Numbered from the stretch's first letter, positions 46,794 through 60,581 are shown. The stretch: 64,000 nucleotides of DNA from Myxocyprinus asiaticus (GCF_019703515.2 NC_059374.1:21198595-21262594); one strand, 5' to 3'. Notes: generated by a model not told the origin, from the letters alone. Program-made: numbers and translations.

Positions 46794-47158
46794 AATTTGT
46801 AAATAATCTGTTACAGAACTGTCAGTCATATTTAGAAGCACTGCAGAAAATATCATAAGTAACGACTGAAGACAAAACGACCTTTACAAACTACATCCAA
46901 AATTATTTAAGTATTTATTTCTGTATTTTGCTACAATAGTACTGCCTTGTGGCTATCTTCTAAAGGAAGCTTTTACAAAATACTGTATTTTGAGCGATTA
47001 TTTCTATAATTTATATATTTGTTATAGCTCAACCCTTATCCCTATCAATATTTGCCCTTTTTTATTATTTTTTTTTATTATTTTGTTTTTATTATGGAGT
47101 AAAGCATTAATCAAAAACGACTCCTCCCACCTGATCTGTTTAGCGTCCTCTCTTTTAA
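45863..47158. other. Intergenic stretch after the zpld1-like gene
   Basis: No gene recognised. Contains a pure (GA)n microsatellite at 46737-46792 and a T-rich run near 47060-47080. Confidence 0.4.
46737..46792. repeat. (GA)n microsatellite
   Basis: An uninterrupted 56-bp GA tract. Confidence 0.97.
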
Positions 47159-47560
47159 AGGGATAGTACATTGTCTCATCATTTACTCACCCTCATCCCA
47201 TCCAAGATGTTTATGACTTCTTTCTTCTGCTGAACACAAAGAAAGATTTTTAGAAGAATATTTCAGCTCTGTTGGTCCATACAATGCAAGTGAATAGGTA
47301 CCAACATTTTGAAGCTCCAAAAGCATATAAAGGCAGCATAAAAGTAATCCATAAGACTCTTGAAGACCATCATCAGAAGCGATATGACAGGTGTGGGTGA
47401 GAAACAGATCAATATTTAAGTCCTTTTTCACTATAAATCTCCACTTTCACTTTAACATTGTTCTTCTTTTGTTTTTGGAAATTTGCATATCGCCACCTAC
47501 TTGGCAGGGAGGATAATTTTATATAAAAAAGGACTTAAATATTGATCTGTTATTTGTCTT
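47159..47560. mobile_element. Left half of a P1-family element
   Basis: Left TTAA at 47155-47158 and AGGGATAG end; the family sequence is recognisable to about 47560, with the right half missing. Confidence 0.6.
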
Positions 47561-47789
47561 GTTATCCAGTTTATCAGTACTTGTGCATGTTTTCTCTGGT
47601 GGACTGGCATGCCACATAAAAAATAAATAAATAAATCTTAGCATATCAGATGCAAAAACAACATACTAATAACACTTATTTATTGTATAATGATTATACT
47701 CTGTTACTGTTCATTGCAAGAAACTTTATGTTTTTGTATACCACTGATGCATAAGGTCTGCAAAACTTTAGGGCCCCTAGTGAATGAAG

Positions 47790-47990
47790 GCCCCAAAACA
47801 TGTTAGGCAGAATGATAGCCTTAGTCATCATCATTGTATGGAAAAAAAGATGAAATGAAAGTGATTGGTGACCGAAGTTAACATTGTGCCTAACATCTCC
47901 TTTTGTGGTCCATGGGAAAAAAATAATAATAAGCAAATGGGTTTGGAACAACATGAACACAGAATTTTAATTTTGGGATGAATTATCCCT
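47790..47990. repeat. P1-family fragment
   Basis: Right end GATGAATTATCCCT with a degraded TTGA flank. The left end was not found. Confidence 0.5.
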
Positions 47991-48736
47991 TTGAATGTAG
48001 CAAAAGTAGAAAAGTGTCACAGGAAATGGATGTCACAAATAGTAGTAGTCTGTTGCTCACTATGATATAAATAATACAACTAATATGGAAATTATCTGCA
48101 CCTTCTTTCTATTATTCTTATTTCAAATTTAACCTCATTCAGATTCATTTCCTTTTCAGATTATTGTCTTTTTAGTGAGTCAATTGTCTAATTATTGCAG
48201 ACTGTGTAAGCATAACTGTTGTTTCAGCAGAAAGCACAATAATCATGTTCCCTGAATTGAGGCTGCTTTCATATCTCTTACAATACTACTATTGTATAAG
48301 TACACATAGAGTATTGGCCCTCTATTGACTCTAGATATTTGCACCATATTAAAAGTGCAAATTTGTCCTTGTTCATAGATATCATATGCCCGCACATTAA
48401 TTTTGTGAGGAGCATTTAGTGCAGTTATATATATTCAAGTGTTATTAAGGAATGAGATGACTTGCTCTAAAGTCAGACCCACTGCAAATTAAAAATGTAA
48501 ATGGTGCTAAGTAGGTCATGATAAATGCACAGAAAAATTACTTTCATTATATGGTCATGAGAGTGAGTTAATTTATGAGAATGATATATGAGAGGGGGCA
48601 GAAGGGTATTAGAGGTAAATATGACAATTCTGCACTGGGGAAAGTTTAATTTTTTAATTTTAATTAATTACTGGGAGAGTGAAGTTATGTAGCTGGAACA
48701 ATGCCTGTTGGTTTTGTCTTCATTTACAATACTTGC

Positions 48737-49448
48737 CATCATTTACTCACACCCTCATGTCATTCCAAACCCATATTACCTTTTTTCTGGAACACAAAAG
48801 ATGTTAAAGGGATAGGGGACTCATCATTTACTCACCCTCATGCCATCCTAGATGTATGATTTTCTATCTTCTGCTGAACACAAACAAAGATTTTTAGAAG
48901 AATATCTCAGCTCTGTAGGTCCATACAATGGAAGTGAATGGTGGCCAGAACTTTGAAGGTCCAAAAAGCACATAAAGGCAGCTAAAAAGTAATCCATATG
49001 ACTCCAGTGGTTTAACCCATATCTTCAGAAGCGATATGATAAGTGTGGGTGAGAAACAGATCAATATTTATGTCCTTTTTTATTATAAATTTTCCTCCCT
49101 GCCCAGTAGGTGTGAATTGCCAAAAACAAAAGAAGAATATGAAAATGGAGAGTTATAGTAAATAATAACTTAAACATTGATCTGTTTTCTCACACACATA
49201 TATCATTTAGCTTCTGAAGATATGGATTTAACCACTGGAGTCATATGGATTACTTTTATGCTGCTTTTTTATGCTTTTTGGACCTTCAAAGTTCTTGCCA
49301 CCATTCACTTGCATTGTATGGACCAACAGAGCTGAGATATTCTTATAAAAATCTTTGTTTGAGTTCAGCAGAAAAAAGAAAGTCAAACACATCTGGGATG
49401 ATGAGGGTGAGTAAATGATTATAGAATTTTCATTTTGGGTGAACTACT
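48737..49448. mobile_element. P1-family element beside an older P1 fragment
   Basis: 48737-48803 is a fragment of the family (ATTTACTCACACCCTCATG, then GGAACACAAAAG). A fuller copy starts at 48808 after TTAA (48804-48807) and ends near GGTGAACTACT at 49448. This suggests insertion of one copy into another. Confidence 0.6.
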
Positions 49449-51753
49449 ACTGGTGTGCCTTCATTAGTTAGAAGGATGACACATTTTCAATTGCAATGCA
49501 ATGTGCTAATTGCAGTGGCTAAAAGTAATAACTGAGAGGTGATTTATGGTGTCATAATGGAATTCTCTATGATGCAATTTCATGTGAAGTTAAATCACAT
49601 GGCAAGGTTAAGCTAATTAATGGAGTAGATATATTGAAAGTAGACATGTAGTGTGATTTTGGGAGATGGAGTTTGCGATAAATTACCAGTCAGGAAAGGA
49701 GTCATGAAACATTGATGCACTGTACCATATCCAGACAGATGGGTCTATCTGCCTCTGTCTGTCCTTGGAGACTGTGGCTAAAACATTAGCACCGAATGAA
49801 ATATTCTTTCTATTAGATCCTGTGCAATATTGCTATGATGCTGGGTTATGCTTTTCTTTTTTTTTTTGTATTTCTTTTTTTTTTTTTTTTTTTTGGCAAT
49901 ATGATAAAAGTTGTTTTGTTCTGAGGACGAGGAAATGGGGAAATCGGCTGCTGGAAAATTAGCTCATATGTTTTAACCACACAAAACATTAAGGCACAAA
50001 TCCCCAGGCGAAGACTGAGCCTTAGACTAAATAACACAGTGAATGAAGAGTACTCATTGAAAACAGTCTGTAATTTAAGACCAGGGTTAATCTGTGTTTG
50101 CAAAACCAATGCTAAGGTTATTAAAAGTTTATAAGCTCTCAAAACACTTACAGTATAAAGTCTCATAAAGTGTGAGTATTTGTGCATTTTCTTGATTATT
50201 TTCATTTATAAGTACCTTCATTTTTCTGCATGAAAATAACATACTTATAACTGCCCCCAAACATGTTGATTTCCTGTCTGATCATGTTGGGCTTAACATT
50301 AAAGGTACACTGTATTTTGGGGTGATATTGCATTGGCAAATATGGCAGTCTTTTTGTAATTATACTGACACCTAGTGACTTGGATGTAGTATAATGCCAA
50401 AACAAAAATGTTCAGTTCTCAGTTCTCAATTCAGTTGTTGAAATGTTATTCTCAGTCAGCAAAAGTGTTTGATATTAGGAGGATACAAGGATAAAGCGAG
50501 TAGTAGCCTATTCTGCTGGTAACGGGAACTCAACATGGTGGCCTGCATGAAGTAGCCCAGCTCCATATAAAATAAAACAGCTTTTATTAGGGTTAATAAG
50601 GGGTAAAACTTAAATCACCTTTAAGGATGGTTTTGAGTTGAAAGAAATCCTTTTTGTGTGTGTGTGTGTGTGTGTTGCTGGTCCATGCACATGTTCCTTT
50701 TGATTGATTTTGTTCTGCTCAAATGATGCAACTTCCTTTTGTAAATACTGCTGTCACATTCTGTATGTGCAATGCAGTGGGAAGTCTAGCAAAAACGGGT
50801 TTCATTCTTGGAGTTATGTAACTCCATTTAGACGCTCACAAGCTGCTTGGAACACTAATCATAGTTATCATCAGTGTGGCAATTGATATGTACATTTCTG
50901 AAGAACACAGGAAATACTGTACAGATTTTTGGCCATGCAAGACCCATCATTACGATTTTCTACTATTGTCTTTTTAAACTTCGATTACTTCGATTTAGGG
51001 CACCTTATGCGTTAGTAGTGAAAGCAGCTTGTGGTCTTACTAGGAGATATTGCACCAGAGGAATTCATGCCCATTTACCCCCTCTGACCCAGATGTAAGG
51101 GAGAGTCCAGGACTGAGGCGACAGACCGTGCCAGCAGTTGCTTATGGGATGGTTGAGTGCACCTATAGCAGACCCCCTACTGAGTGCAGACCAGCCCCAG
51201 CCACACATCTCCCGACCTGCTACAGCAACTGAAGAGGTGCTCGTCTTTTATAATTCATTACGTGGGCCTAGACACAATGCAGGCTGCCTGCGGGCTGTGC
51301 TATGAGGGTAAAAATCAACATGTTGCATTATGCATAGGATATGTTATGTTCTCTGTCTCAGGCTAAGCAAAGGTCTGGCTTTTGAATCATTGAGTGACTA
51401 GGAGAGAGGGCAAATGTCAATCTGTATTGTGGTGACCTGAATGATTTGTGACAATGCTCCTCAAAAACAGCATGCCTGATCAGCACGAAACTGTCACTAC
51501 GCAGAATTCTACGCAAGAATGCTCATGGTATTACCTGGATGGCTAAGAGTGAGAAACTCTTGCTGTGACAGACAGAGAGGTAAAGTTAACTATAGCTAAG
51601 AATGGACAATGTTCATCAACTTTGGTGAATGTACCAGGAAACTGATAGTGTTAACATTGTAGTTATTTGAAGCAAATTAGAGGAATTTAAAAATGTTAAT
51701 TTCCAGGCTAGGAAAAGTCATGAAAATTAATGGAAAAGGCCTGGAAATTTCTA
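49449..51753. other. Intergenic stretch, no gene recognised
   Basis: Contains a T-rich run (49855-49893), the left end of another TTAA-type repeat at 50303 (TTAA then AGGTACACTGTATTTTGG), and a short (TG)n tract near 50657. Overlapping plus-strand frames at 50874-51366 have no recognisable domain. Confidence 0.35.
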
Positions 51754-52027
51754 CACTGTAAAAAGTTGTATTACCTGCTAAATTTACCCTAAGGAGCTTT
51801 GTCTGCCTGATCAAAGCCTTAAAATTAGTTTTTTTTTTTTTTTTGGTGTAACCTAATGTATTAAGGTAGATTCAGTGATTTAAAAAAATATTTTTGACTT
51901 GAATAAAACTTACAACATTGAAGCATATATTTTAGTGTATAGCTAATATATCATTTCTAGTTAAGCTCAGCCCTAAAATATTTCATCAGCTAGAAATTGC
52001 TCTTTGTAAGTGCAATCTAAAAATGAG

Positions 52028-52087
<60 letters not shown>

Positions 52088-52648
52088 TCTAAATAATAAT
52101 CTCAAATTGTAAAAAAATACTTTACTCAGTTTTTACTATTCTTACTGGTTTTAATTAAGTTTCCATTACTCTCTAAATCCTAAAGTTGTTATTAATAAGT
52201 TCTATTTCTTATCACTATTGTTGTTGTTTTGTTGTAGCTGGTTGATAATTGAGATTTTTGTGAAGTCACCATGAGGGTGAATAATGTTACCTCTGGTGAA
52301 CTTGGAGCCTGTTAAGTTTAAGCCATTCTTCTTTACTCAATTGTACATTACAAAAGTGCAGATTTATGTGCTCTGAGAAGTGCTGAGTAGAATCCAATGT
52401 GCCATATGGCTAACCTAGAGTCTAGTCATAATTGCCTTTACACTGTATAAGACTTGTTATAACCCAATTTAAATAATTAAATCAAAATAATGATACTTTA
52501 ATCACAGACTAGTTAAGTGTACTTGTAACTAGTCAATGTTACTTAAAAAAAATAATTTTAGTTTACTTGAGTCAAATAAGTAAATTAACTTGTAATGCAA
52601 ACAGATTGCCTTGAAAAATCAAAGGTCAACTAATTAGATTTTACAGTG
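51754..52648. mobile_element. Short element with CACTGTAAAA ends and TA flanks
   Basis: Left CACTGTAAAAAG, right (reversed) CACTGTAAAATCTAATTAG; TA at 51752-51753 and 52649-52650; 895 bp, with an internal (TA)n tract at 52032-52084. Confidence 0.65.
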
Positions 52649-52659
52649 TATATGTATAC

Positions 52660-52663
<4 letters not shown>

Positions 52664-52725
<62 letters not shown>
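52664..52725. repeat. Compound (TG)n(TA)n microsatellite
   Basis: About 30 bp of TG followed by about 32 bp of TA, between two CACTG-ended elements. Confidence 0.93.
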
Positions 52726-52729
<4 letters not shown>

Positions 52730-52761
52730 TGTTAAAGTCATGGTCAAAAAAATGTACTGTA

Positions 52762-54732
52762 CACTGAAAACCCTAATAAGTTGACTCTACTCATTTGATT
52801 GAATAAACTTGGAGTTATGGCATCTCCAGAACTTCAGTAATTAAGTTCATTATCTTGGTGTTCATATAGAATGAACTTAACTATTTAAGTTAAGTTAACT
52901 ACACTGAAACCCCTAATAAGTTCACTCTACTTATTTGATTGAGTAAACCCATTCCCTCAGTTGAACTGAGACATGGTGTCTCCAAAACTTTTGTAATTAA
53001 GTTCAATTAACTTGGTTTTCATATAGAATTAACTTAACTATTTAAGTTAAGGTAACTAGATGCAAGTAGATTTAACTCAGATTTTGTTTTAATTTTAGAT
53101 CAAACAATAGCACAGTTCAAATAAAGATAGTAACTGATTCTAGGCCAGTCATTAAATAAACTTAATTCTCCAAAGCAATGCATATACCTGCACTTTATCT
53201 GCACATGCACAAAGAGAACTAGTCAACAGGGTCCAACCTGACCATATGGGATACTGATTAGCCTAATGGTTATGGAGAAAGCGGTACATGTTCAGTTACA
53301 GACTTTTTTTTAGATAAAAAATAATATTCTTGAAGTATTTCAGTCAGGTTTTAGAACTTATCATAGCACTGAATCAGCACTTTTAAAAGTTTTTAACAAT
53401 ATTTTTTTAATTGTTAACGCAGGAAATCTGGCGATTCTGTTGCTGTTAGATCTTGGTGGAGACTTTGATACTATAGATCATAGTGTTCTCATTTCTCGCC
53501 TAGAGCGGTGCGTGGGTATTTGTGGAAATGCTCTTAACTGGGTCAGCATCTCTCAAATAGAAGTTCCTCAGTTCATCTTGGAGAATTCTCATCTGTCTCG
53601 TTTCCTCTTATTTGGCATCCCTCAGGGTATGCTTCCTTTAGGAAGTGTGTTTAAGAAACATGGGGTATCATTTCACTGTTATGCAGATGATTTAATCTTT
53701 GTATGTGACAGCGTATTTAAGTTCGATAAACAGATAAATTAAGTCATTAAAACATTTATCTAAGGTAAAGCCTTTCCAGTCTCTTAAGGATTTTGAAAAG
53801 GTTATCCATGCTTTTATTTTTGCTCGCCTGGATTATTGCAATTCCCTCTTTATAGGAATTAACAACGCTTCCCTTGCAAGACTGCAAATGGTCCAGAATG
53901 CTGCAACTAGGCTGCTGATAGGGGCCCGTAAACGTGACCATTTTATTCCTCTTCTACTCTCTCTTCACTGGCTGCCAGTTTGATCTTTTTGTTTTTAAAT
54001 CCCTAAATGGACTAGCGCCTTCCTACCTTGCTGACCTGTTGCATATGCTCAATCCTCAGAGATCCCTCAGATCGTCTGATCAGAAACTCTTGATAGTCCC
54101 TAGGACTAAATTGAAGATGAGGGGTGACCGCGCTTTTGCGGTAGCTGCCCCTAAACTATGGAACAATTTACCTGTTTATATTAGATCGGCATCAACAATA
54201 CATGATTTTAAAACATATTTTTTCACCTTGGCTTTTAATCAATCCTAGAGGTTGTGCTTTGTATTTTGTATATTATTTGTGTGTTCTATGTGTATTATCT
54301 TGCTATTTTACCCTTTTGTATTGTACAGCACTTCGGTCAACATCTGTTGTTTTAATTTGTGCTTTATATGGTGACATCACACAAAACAACTATTTGCAAC
54401 AAAGCAACATAACTAATACTACAAAAGAGCTAAAACCACTATAAATTATGATTAATTACACCTATTTAAATGCCCCCATAACTCCCCTTTGACCTAAGAA
54501 ACATAATTAAATAATTTAAGCACAAAGAATTTTGGGTACACCCTATAGCCTCAGTTTAGTATTTTTGAGTTATTAACATTTAAAATTTTAAGTCTATGTA
54601 TTTTTTACATAAATAAGTTCAATTAAATTAAATATCTGAGTTATGATTCCAAAACTGGACATTTCAAGTAATACGTAATTAAGACAACTTGATATAGTAT
54701 GTCCAGAGAGGACAACTTTAGGGTTTACAGTG
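52762..54732. mobile_element. CACTG-ended element interrupted by an L2-like LINE
   Basis: Left end CACTGAAAACCCTAATAAG, right end (reversed) CACTGTAAACCCTAAAGTTG. TA precedes the left end. A second left-end-like CACTGAAACCCCTAATAAG occurs at about 52904, so the left side is duplicated. Confidence 0.55.
53300..54350 (+). mobile_element. L2-like LINE fragment with reverse-transcriptase remains
   Basis: Plus-strand pieces: LLLDLGGDFDTIDHSVLISR, FGIPQGMLPLGSVF and HCYADDLIFV (catalytic YADD kept) in 53440-53742. An uninterrupted C-terminal block follows at about 53765-54250 after frame changes (FARLDYCNSLFIG, FKSLNGLAPSYLADLL, GDRAFAVAAPKLWNNLP). It is 5'-truncated and frameshifted, so inactive. 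Confidence 0.8.
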
Positions 54733-57719
54733 AAGGACTGTATAATTTACAGACAAAAAATGTCCTACATCTTTGTTTCTGCTTTATTCCCTGGATTGCC
54801 ATCTCATTACATTACATTTTTCACAGTGCTCAAACTACAACATAGTTTTGAGCAGGATGGAGTCATTATGAGTGATTCAAAACAAGTCTTACTGGTTCCA
54901 AAGTGGCTTAGACCCTATTTTAGTTTTGATGGGGGTGGTTTGGGATGAGGGGTTCAGAGTACTTTGAGTCAGAGACAGCCACTTGATTAAAGATTTATTG
55001 CCTCAAGAGAGCTGGAGACATTTCAATTTAGAATACAAACACTAGCATTGTCTACCCTTCTCTGTGAGAATATGTTCTTCACATTAGTGGTTTCCTTCAG
55101 ACTATGTAGTTTTACTGCAGTTTGGTATTAAAAAGGTTTAGAGAACAAACAATTATGGAATGTAATGAATCTGCAAGAGGAATTTGTCAGTCTACACGCA
55201 TATATGAAAACTATCTAATAATGATCATGTTGGGGAGGTGAAAAATACAGAGAGACAAAGCGAAAGACAGGGGGAGGTGTTTGGTGAGTGACAAGAGACA
55301 ATTGTAATGTTTTAGAAGATCTTTGGGTGCGGATGTGTTTGGGTTTTGGAAATTTGGAGTGGATGGCTATGGCTATTGGAATGTGGCTATGTCTGAAAAG
55401 CGAAAATGGCATTTTTTATTTATTTTTATTTTTTTGGCATGAAAAACTGCGAGAGGGCTTGTGAAATTCAGTCAATGGCATGACAGTATCTCAAACAGCT
55501 ATGGTTCCACAACAGAGAATTGCATGAACAAACACGTCTCTCAATTTCAGAAGTTCTGTGGTATTCTGCAGCTCTCCGACCAACATCTGTACCTATCTAT
55601 GATCTCTAAAACATTTTTCAATTTGTTTTCCAGTGTCTCTCTTATTGATTTGTATATCATACTTGCTCATATCTTGCATAGAAACTGAAAGTGTAAATCA
55701 GGAATTCAATTTTTATCAAAAAAGAACAACTGAGTCATGAAACTTTGTTCCTATTCTCGTAATTCTCTCATTGTTTGACATAGTGCCGCATCTCACTAAT
55801 GGGATGAGAGGAAACAATAAATCCTTGCATTCATATTTCCTAAGACTTTTTTAAACCTCCCATGATGAAATTCACTAGTAAGAACCAGCAGCAGGAGCAC
55901 ACAACATGCCATTTGACGGGTTGCCTTAAAGGAATAGTGCACCTAAAAATGACAATTCTGTCATAATAACAGATATAACAAATAATAACAGTAGCACACT
56001 TTCAGCCTTTCCTAGCTTAATTTTCAATTTAAGGGAGACTAAAACATTAAGTAGAACAAGTATTTTAGTTTCACCACAATTGTAAATCATCCCACCTAGA
56101 AATAGTACACTTTCATTAGCTTTTTTATTCGTTTTCATTAGCTTAGACACACCCTGTTATCTAAGGATTCACATATCAGAATTTAGAGAGTCACATTTGC
56201 ATCTAGCGATCAGCCGAGGTTGAGTCTACATGTCTAGACCTTTGTGATCAGTGGGTGTGACATTTCGTCTCTGTTGTGTAGGCTTTGGTACTCACAAATC
56301 TCAATCTCACGAAAAAGGTTGTGCTCATCAAAGGAAAACAACAACAACCATCCAACAGATACCACTTTACATTATTGTTTATTTGGGCCGTTGGTCTGTT
56401 TTTTTGTCAGATATCTTGATCTCAGTTTCAGATATTGGGTCTTTGTCTGGACATCTGGTCTTGGTTTGACAGACTCCAGAATTCCACTTATCAGGACGCC
56501 AGAGCATGTGAAACCTCTCCTACGCTTTGATGCACAATGAAAGTGATAAACATTATCTGAGGTAATTGTGTGGGATATATATACGATGATTCAAAAATGG
56601 GTTTAGGTGGCCCTGGAGATTATTATGAAATGAACTAATGGTAAATCTGCTTTTTAAACCTTATACAATAAACCACTGAAAAGAAAACAGAACTAAAAGA
56701 CATTTCAGAGACCAGACCCTGTAGGGCAACTAACACTCCCCTTACTCAATCCCTTCGAAGTTTTCTCTGAAAGTCTCAGTCACCGTTCACTTTCATTGCA
56801 TAATTATTTCAACACAATGAAACTGAAAGGTGACTGAGGCTCCTTTTGTGTTCCATGGAAGAAAGAAAGTCATACATAATTAGAACAACATGAAAGTGCA
56901 TAAATGATGACAGAATTTTCATTTTTGATGAATTATTAATTTAAGTATTGTAACTAAGACAGGTAAGATTACATTGCAGCAGGGTATACAAATCTGGGGG
57001 ATTGATTTCTTTTATAGCATTAGAACATCAAAGAAATCACAGGTTTGGTTTGCACTCCAAGTGGTCTGCATTTTAGATCCTTTTAGGTGTTATCAAATAT
57101 TTATATGCCAATAACATCATAATCCTCTTACAAAAGACTTGACTATATTACCTCACAAAAAACAATTCTGTGCCCTTTAGCACTTTACAATATGCATGCT
57201 TTTGTTACATTTTACATTATTCAACATTTATTTAAAAGCTAAAAACAATTGACTGAAAAAGAAAGAACCTCAGGATAATTGTAGAGCAAGTGGAGGTACA
57301 ATGAAGCTTCCTTTTCCATTGGCAATTATATAATGGCACAGTTTGCTATGGCACAGTCTATATGTAACAGAGAAGAAAGGTAAAAAAGAACCCTGGGGTA
57401 AACTGGGGTCATAAACTCATAAGAAGGCGGGGGGCTCTCAGCTGACACTCTGTGTTAATGGAAGCTTTGCATTTGCCGGGTCACGGTGAAGCTCTCACCA
57501 TAAAAGGCTGAAGGTATGAGATGGTTTTGCAACCATTATGGACCACAAAGTGATTGATTCCTGTAAGCATTAAGAAACATTAATTACTTAATTACTGAAA
57601 AGGGCGAACATGCCATTATGACAACGAAATGCAACAATTACTGGCCCTCTCTCACCTACCATTTGAGTTGATCAATACTGTATAAAGAACTTCCAAATGA
57701 TGGTTCAATCAAAACATTA

Positions 57720-57720
<1 letters not shown>
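54733..57720. other. Intergenic stretch, no gene recognised
   Basis: Includes the left end of a P1-type element near 55926 (TTAA, AGGAATAGTGCACC) and a P1 right-end fragment near 56755-56945. The remaining frames lack recognisable motifs. Confidence 0.35.

Positions 57721-57722
<2 letters not shown>

Positions 57723-57780
<58 letters not shown>
57723..57780. repeat. (TA)n microsatellite
   Basis: Uninterrupted TA tract immediately left of the Tc1 element at 57781. Confidence 0.95.
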
Positions 57781-57783
<3 letters not shown>

Positions 57784-59316
57784 TGCATGCCCAATTATTA
57801 GGCAAACTGTATTCCTCAGGATTAATTTATTGTTGAACAAACACAATGCTCTCAGTCAATCCAAAATGTTACTGAACCTCAAACCTGAATGTTTAAAGAA
57901 AAAGTGAGTTTTGTCTTTCTCAGGGGAATATACAGTATAACTGTGCACAATTATTAGGCAACTATTAGTATGCACAATTATTAGGCAAATTAATTATAAA
58001 AAGAATTTCTCCCAGCTCAATTGTTTATTCTCAATTTTTAGAGTAAGTGCAACAAATAAGTAACACAAAATGACAATTAAATAAAATTTTTGGCCTTTCA
58101 AAAATATTCAGTGACCTATATAGCCACCCTTCTTTTCAATAACTGCCATGAGCCTTCCATCCATGGAGTCTGTCAGTTTTTTGATCTGTTCACGACCAAC
58201 TTTCGCTGAAGCAGCAACCACAGCCTCCCAAATGCTGTTCAAAGAGGTGTATTGTCTTCTCTCACTGTAAATCTCACGTTTGAGAAGGGCCCACAAGTTC
58301 TCAGTAGGATGAGGAAGGGGGCCAAGTCATTATTTGGGCATCTTTGAGGCCCTTGCTGGCTAGCCAAGCAGTGGAGTACTTGGATGCATGTGATGGAGCA
58401 TTGTCCTGCATAAAGATCTTGGCCTTCTTGAATGCTGAGGACTTCTTCCTGTACCACTGCTTGAAGAAAGTACTTTCCAGAAACTGGCAGTAGGTTTGAG
58501 AGTTGGGTTTCAGTCCATCTTCAACTCGAAAAGGTCTAACTACCTCATCCTTAATGATAGCAGCCCATACCAGTACCCCTCCTCCACCTTGCTGGCACCT
58601 GACTCAAAGTGGTGCCCTGTGTCCATTAGTGATCCAGCCTCGGGCCCATCCATCTTGTCCATCAAGAGTCACTCTCATTTCATCTGTCAATTAAACCTTT
58701 GAAAAATCTGTCTTCATGTATTTCTTTGCCAATCTTGAAGCTTCAACTTGTGAATATATTCAGTGGTGGTTGTGTTTCAGCCTTCTTGACTTTGGCCATG
58801 TCTCTGAGCACTTGGCACCATGTACTTCTGGACACTCCAGGTAGGTTGCAGTTCTGGAAAATGGTAGCATTGGAGGATAATGTGTTCCTGGTAGCTTCAC
58901 GTTTAAAGTCTTTTGCAGTTAATTTGCGCCTTTTCTTCTCCATGCGTTTTTTGCACCCCAGTTGACTATTCGCAACAAAACGTTTGATTGTCTGGTAGTC
59001 ACACCTCAATAGTTTAGCTATTTCAAGAGTGTTGCATCCATCTGAAAGGCATTTTACAATATTTGACTTTTCAGTGTCAGTTAAATCTCTTTTTTGGCCC
59101 ATTTTACCTGAGGTAATGAAGCTGCCTAATAATTATGCACACCTTGATATAAGGTGTTAGTCACTTTCGCCACACCCTCCCTCATTACACAAATACATAC
59201 CACCTGAAAATGATTGAATCCAATAAGGATTCAAGTTTATATGGTTTGGAGTTGGAAAATGTGCATGGAAATAATGATAAGATCAGAATACTCACTTGCC
59301 TAATAATTAGGCACGT

Positions 59317-59320
<4 letters not shown>
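57781..59320 (-). mobile_element. Tc1/mariner element with CACTGCATGCCCAATTATTAGG ends
   Basis: Left end CACTGCATGCCCAATTATTAG and, reversed, right end CACTACGTGCCTAATTATTAG. TA lies before the left end; the right flank is TG inside a (TG)n run. Total 1540 bp. Confidence 0.85.
58108..59102 (-). pseudogene. Broken Tc1-type transposase of the 57781-59320 element
   Basis: The minus-strand N-terminal part (59102-58743) begins MGQKRDLTDTEKSNIVKCL with a helix-turn-helix (TLEIAKLLRCDYQTIKRFV). The C-terminal part (about 58296-58108) reads LWALLKREIY then SIWEAVVAAS. The catalytic middle is split among frames, so the protein is non-functional. Confidence 0.75.
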
Positions 59321-59348
<28 letters not shown>

Positions 59349-60577
59349 CACTATATTGCCAAAAGTATTCGCTCATCTGCCTTTAGACGCATATGAACTT
59401 AAGTGACATCCCATTCTTAATCCATAGGGTTTAATATGACATCGGCCCACCCTATGCAGCTATAACAGCTTCAACTCTTCTGGGAAGGCTTTCCACAAGG
59501 TTTAGGAGTGTGTTTATGGGAATTTTTGACCATTCTTCCAGAAGCGCATTTGTGAGGTCAGACACTGATGTTGGACGAGAAGGCCTGGCTCGCAGTCTTC
59601 GGTCTAATTCATCCCAAAGGTGCTCTATCGGGTTGAGGTCAGGACTCTGTGCAGGCCAGTCAAGTTCTTCCACACCAAACTCGCTCATCCATGTCTTTAT
59701 GGACCTTGCTTTGTGCACTGGTGCGCAGTCATGTTGGAATAGGAAGGGGCCATCCCCAAACTGTTCCCACAAAGTTGGGAGCATGGAATTGTCCAAAATC
59801 TCTTGGTATGCTGAAGCATTCAGAGTTCCTTTCACTGGAACTAAGGGGCCAAGCCCAGCTCCTGAAAAACAACCCCACACCATAATCCCCCCTCCACCAA
59901 ACTTCACAGTTGGCACAATGCAGTCAGACAAGTACCGTTCTCCTGGCAACCGCCAAACCCAGACTCGTCCATCAGATTGCCAGATGGAGAAGCGTGATTC
60001 GTCACTCCAGAGAACGCGTCTCCACTGCTCTAGAGTCCAGTGGCGGCGTGCTTTACACCACTGCATCCGACGCTTTGCATTGCACTTGGTGATGTATGGC
60101 TTGGATGCAGCTGCTTGGCCATGGAAACCCATTCCATGAAGCTCTCTATGCACTGTTCTTGAGCTAATCTGAAGGCCACATGAATTTTGGAGGTCTGTAG
60201 CGATTGACTCTGCAGAAAGTTGGCGACCTCTGCGCACTATGGGCCTCAGCATCCGTTGACCCCGCTCTGTCATTTTACGTGGCGAGTTGCTGTCATTCCC
60301 AATCGCTTCCACTTTGTTATAATACCACTGACAGTTGACTGTGGAATATTTAGTAGCGAGGAAATTTCACGACTGGACTTGTTGCACAGGTGGCATCTTA
60401 TCACAGTACCACACTGGAATTCACTGAGCTCCTGAGAGTGGCCCATTCTTTCACAAATGTTTGTAGAAGCAGTCTGCATGCCTAGGTGCTTCATTTTATA
60501 CACCTGTGGCCATGGAAGTGATTGGAACACCTGAATTCAATTATTTGGATGGGTGAGCGAATACTTTTGGCAATATA

Positions 60578-60580
<3 letters not shown>
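59349..60580 (-). mobile_element. Tc1 element, copy 2 of the CACTATATTGCC family
   Basis: Ends identical in kind to 11242-12489; TA at 59347-59348 and 60581-60582, both inside TA microsatellites. 1232 bp, exactly 16 bp shorter than copy 1. Confidence 0.95.
59452..60492 (-). pseudogene. Nearly intact Tc1 transposase of copy 2, one frameshift
   Basis: The minus-strand N-terminal frame (from the M at about 60492) carries the helix-turn-helix and runs to 60270. A long frame from 60312 to 59452 carries [18 protein letters not shown] and [14 protein letters not shown], so all three DD34E acidic positions remain. The break is a 16-bp deletion near 60284, between two CGTGGC copies seen in the other element. 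Confidence 0.88.

Positions 60581-60581
<1 letters not shown>

Noticed and set aside
49765..50205. Hydrophobic frames on both strands around 49850-49900
   Set aside because: Composed largely of poly-T/poly-A translated as Phe or Lys runs; no gene support.
51050..51366. Chain of short plus-strand frames with a proline/cysteine-rich translation
   Set aside because: No recognisable domain and no splice sites linking the frames; the translation looks like chance in a GC-richer patch.
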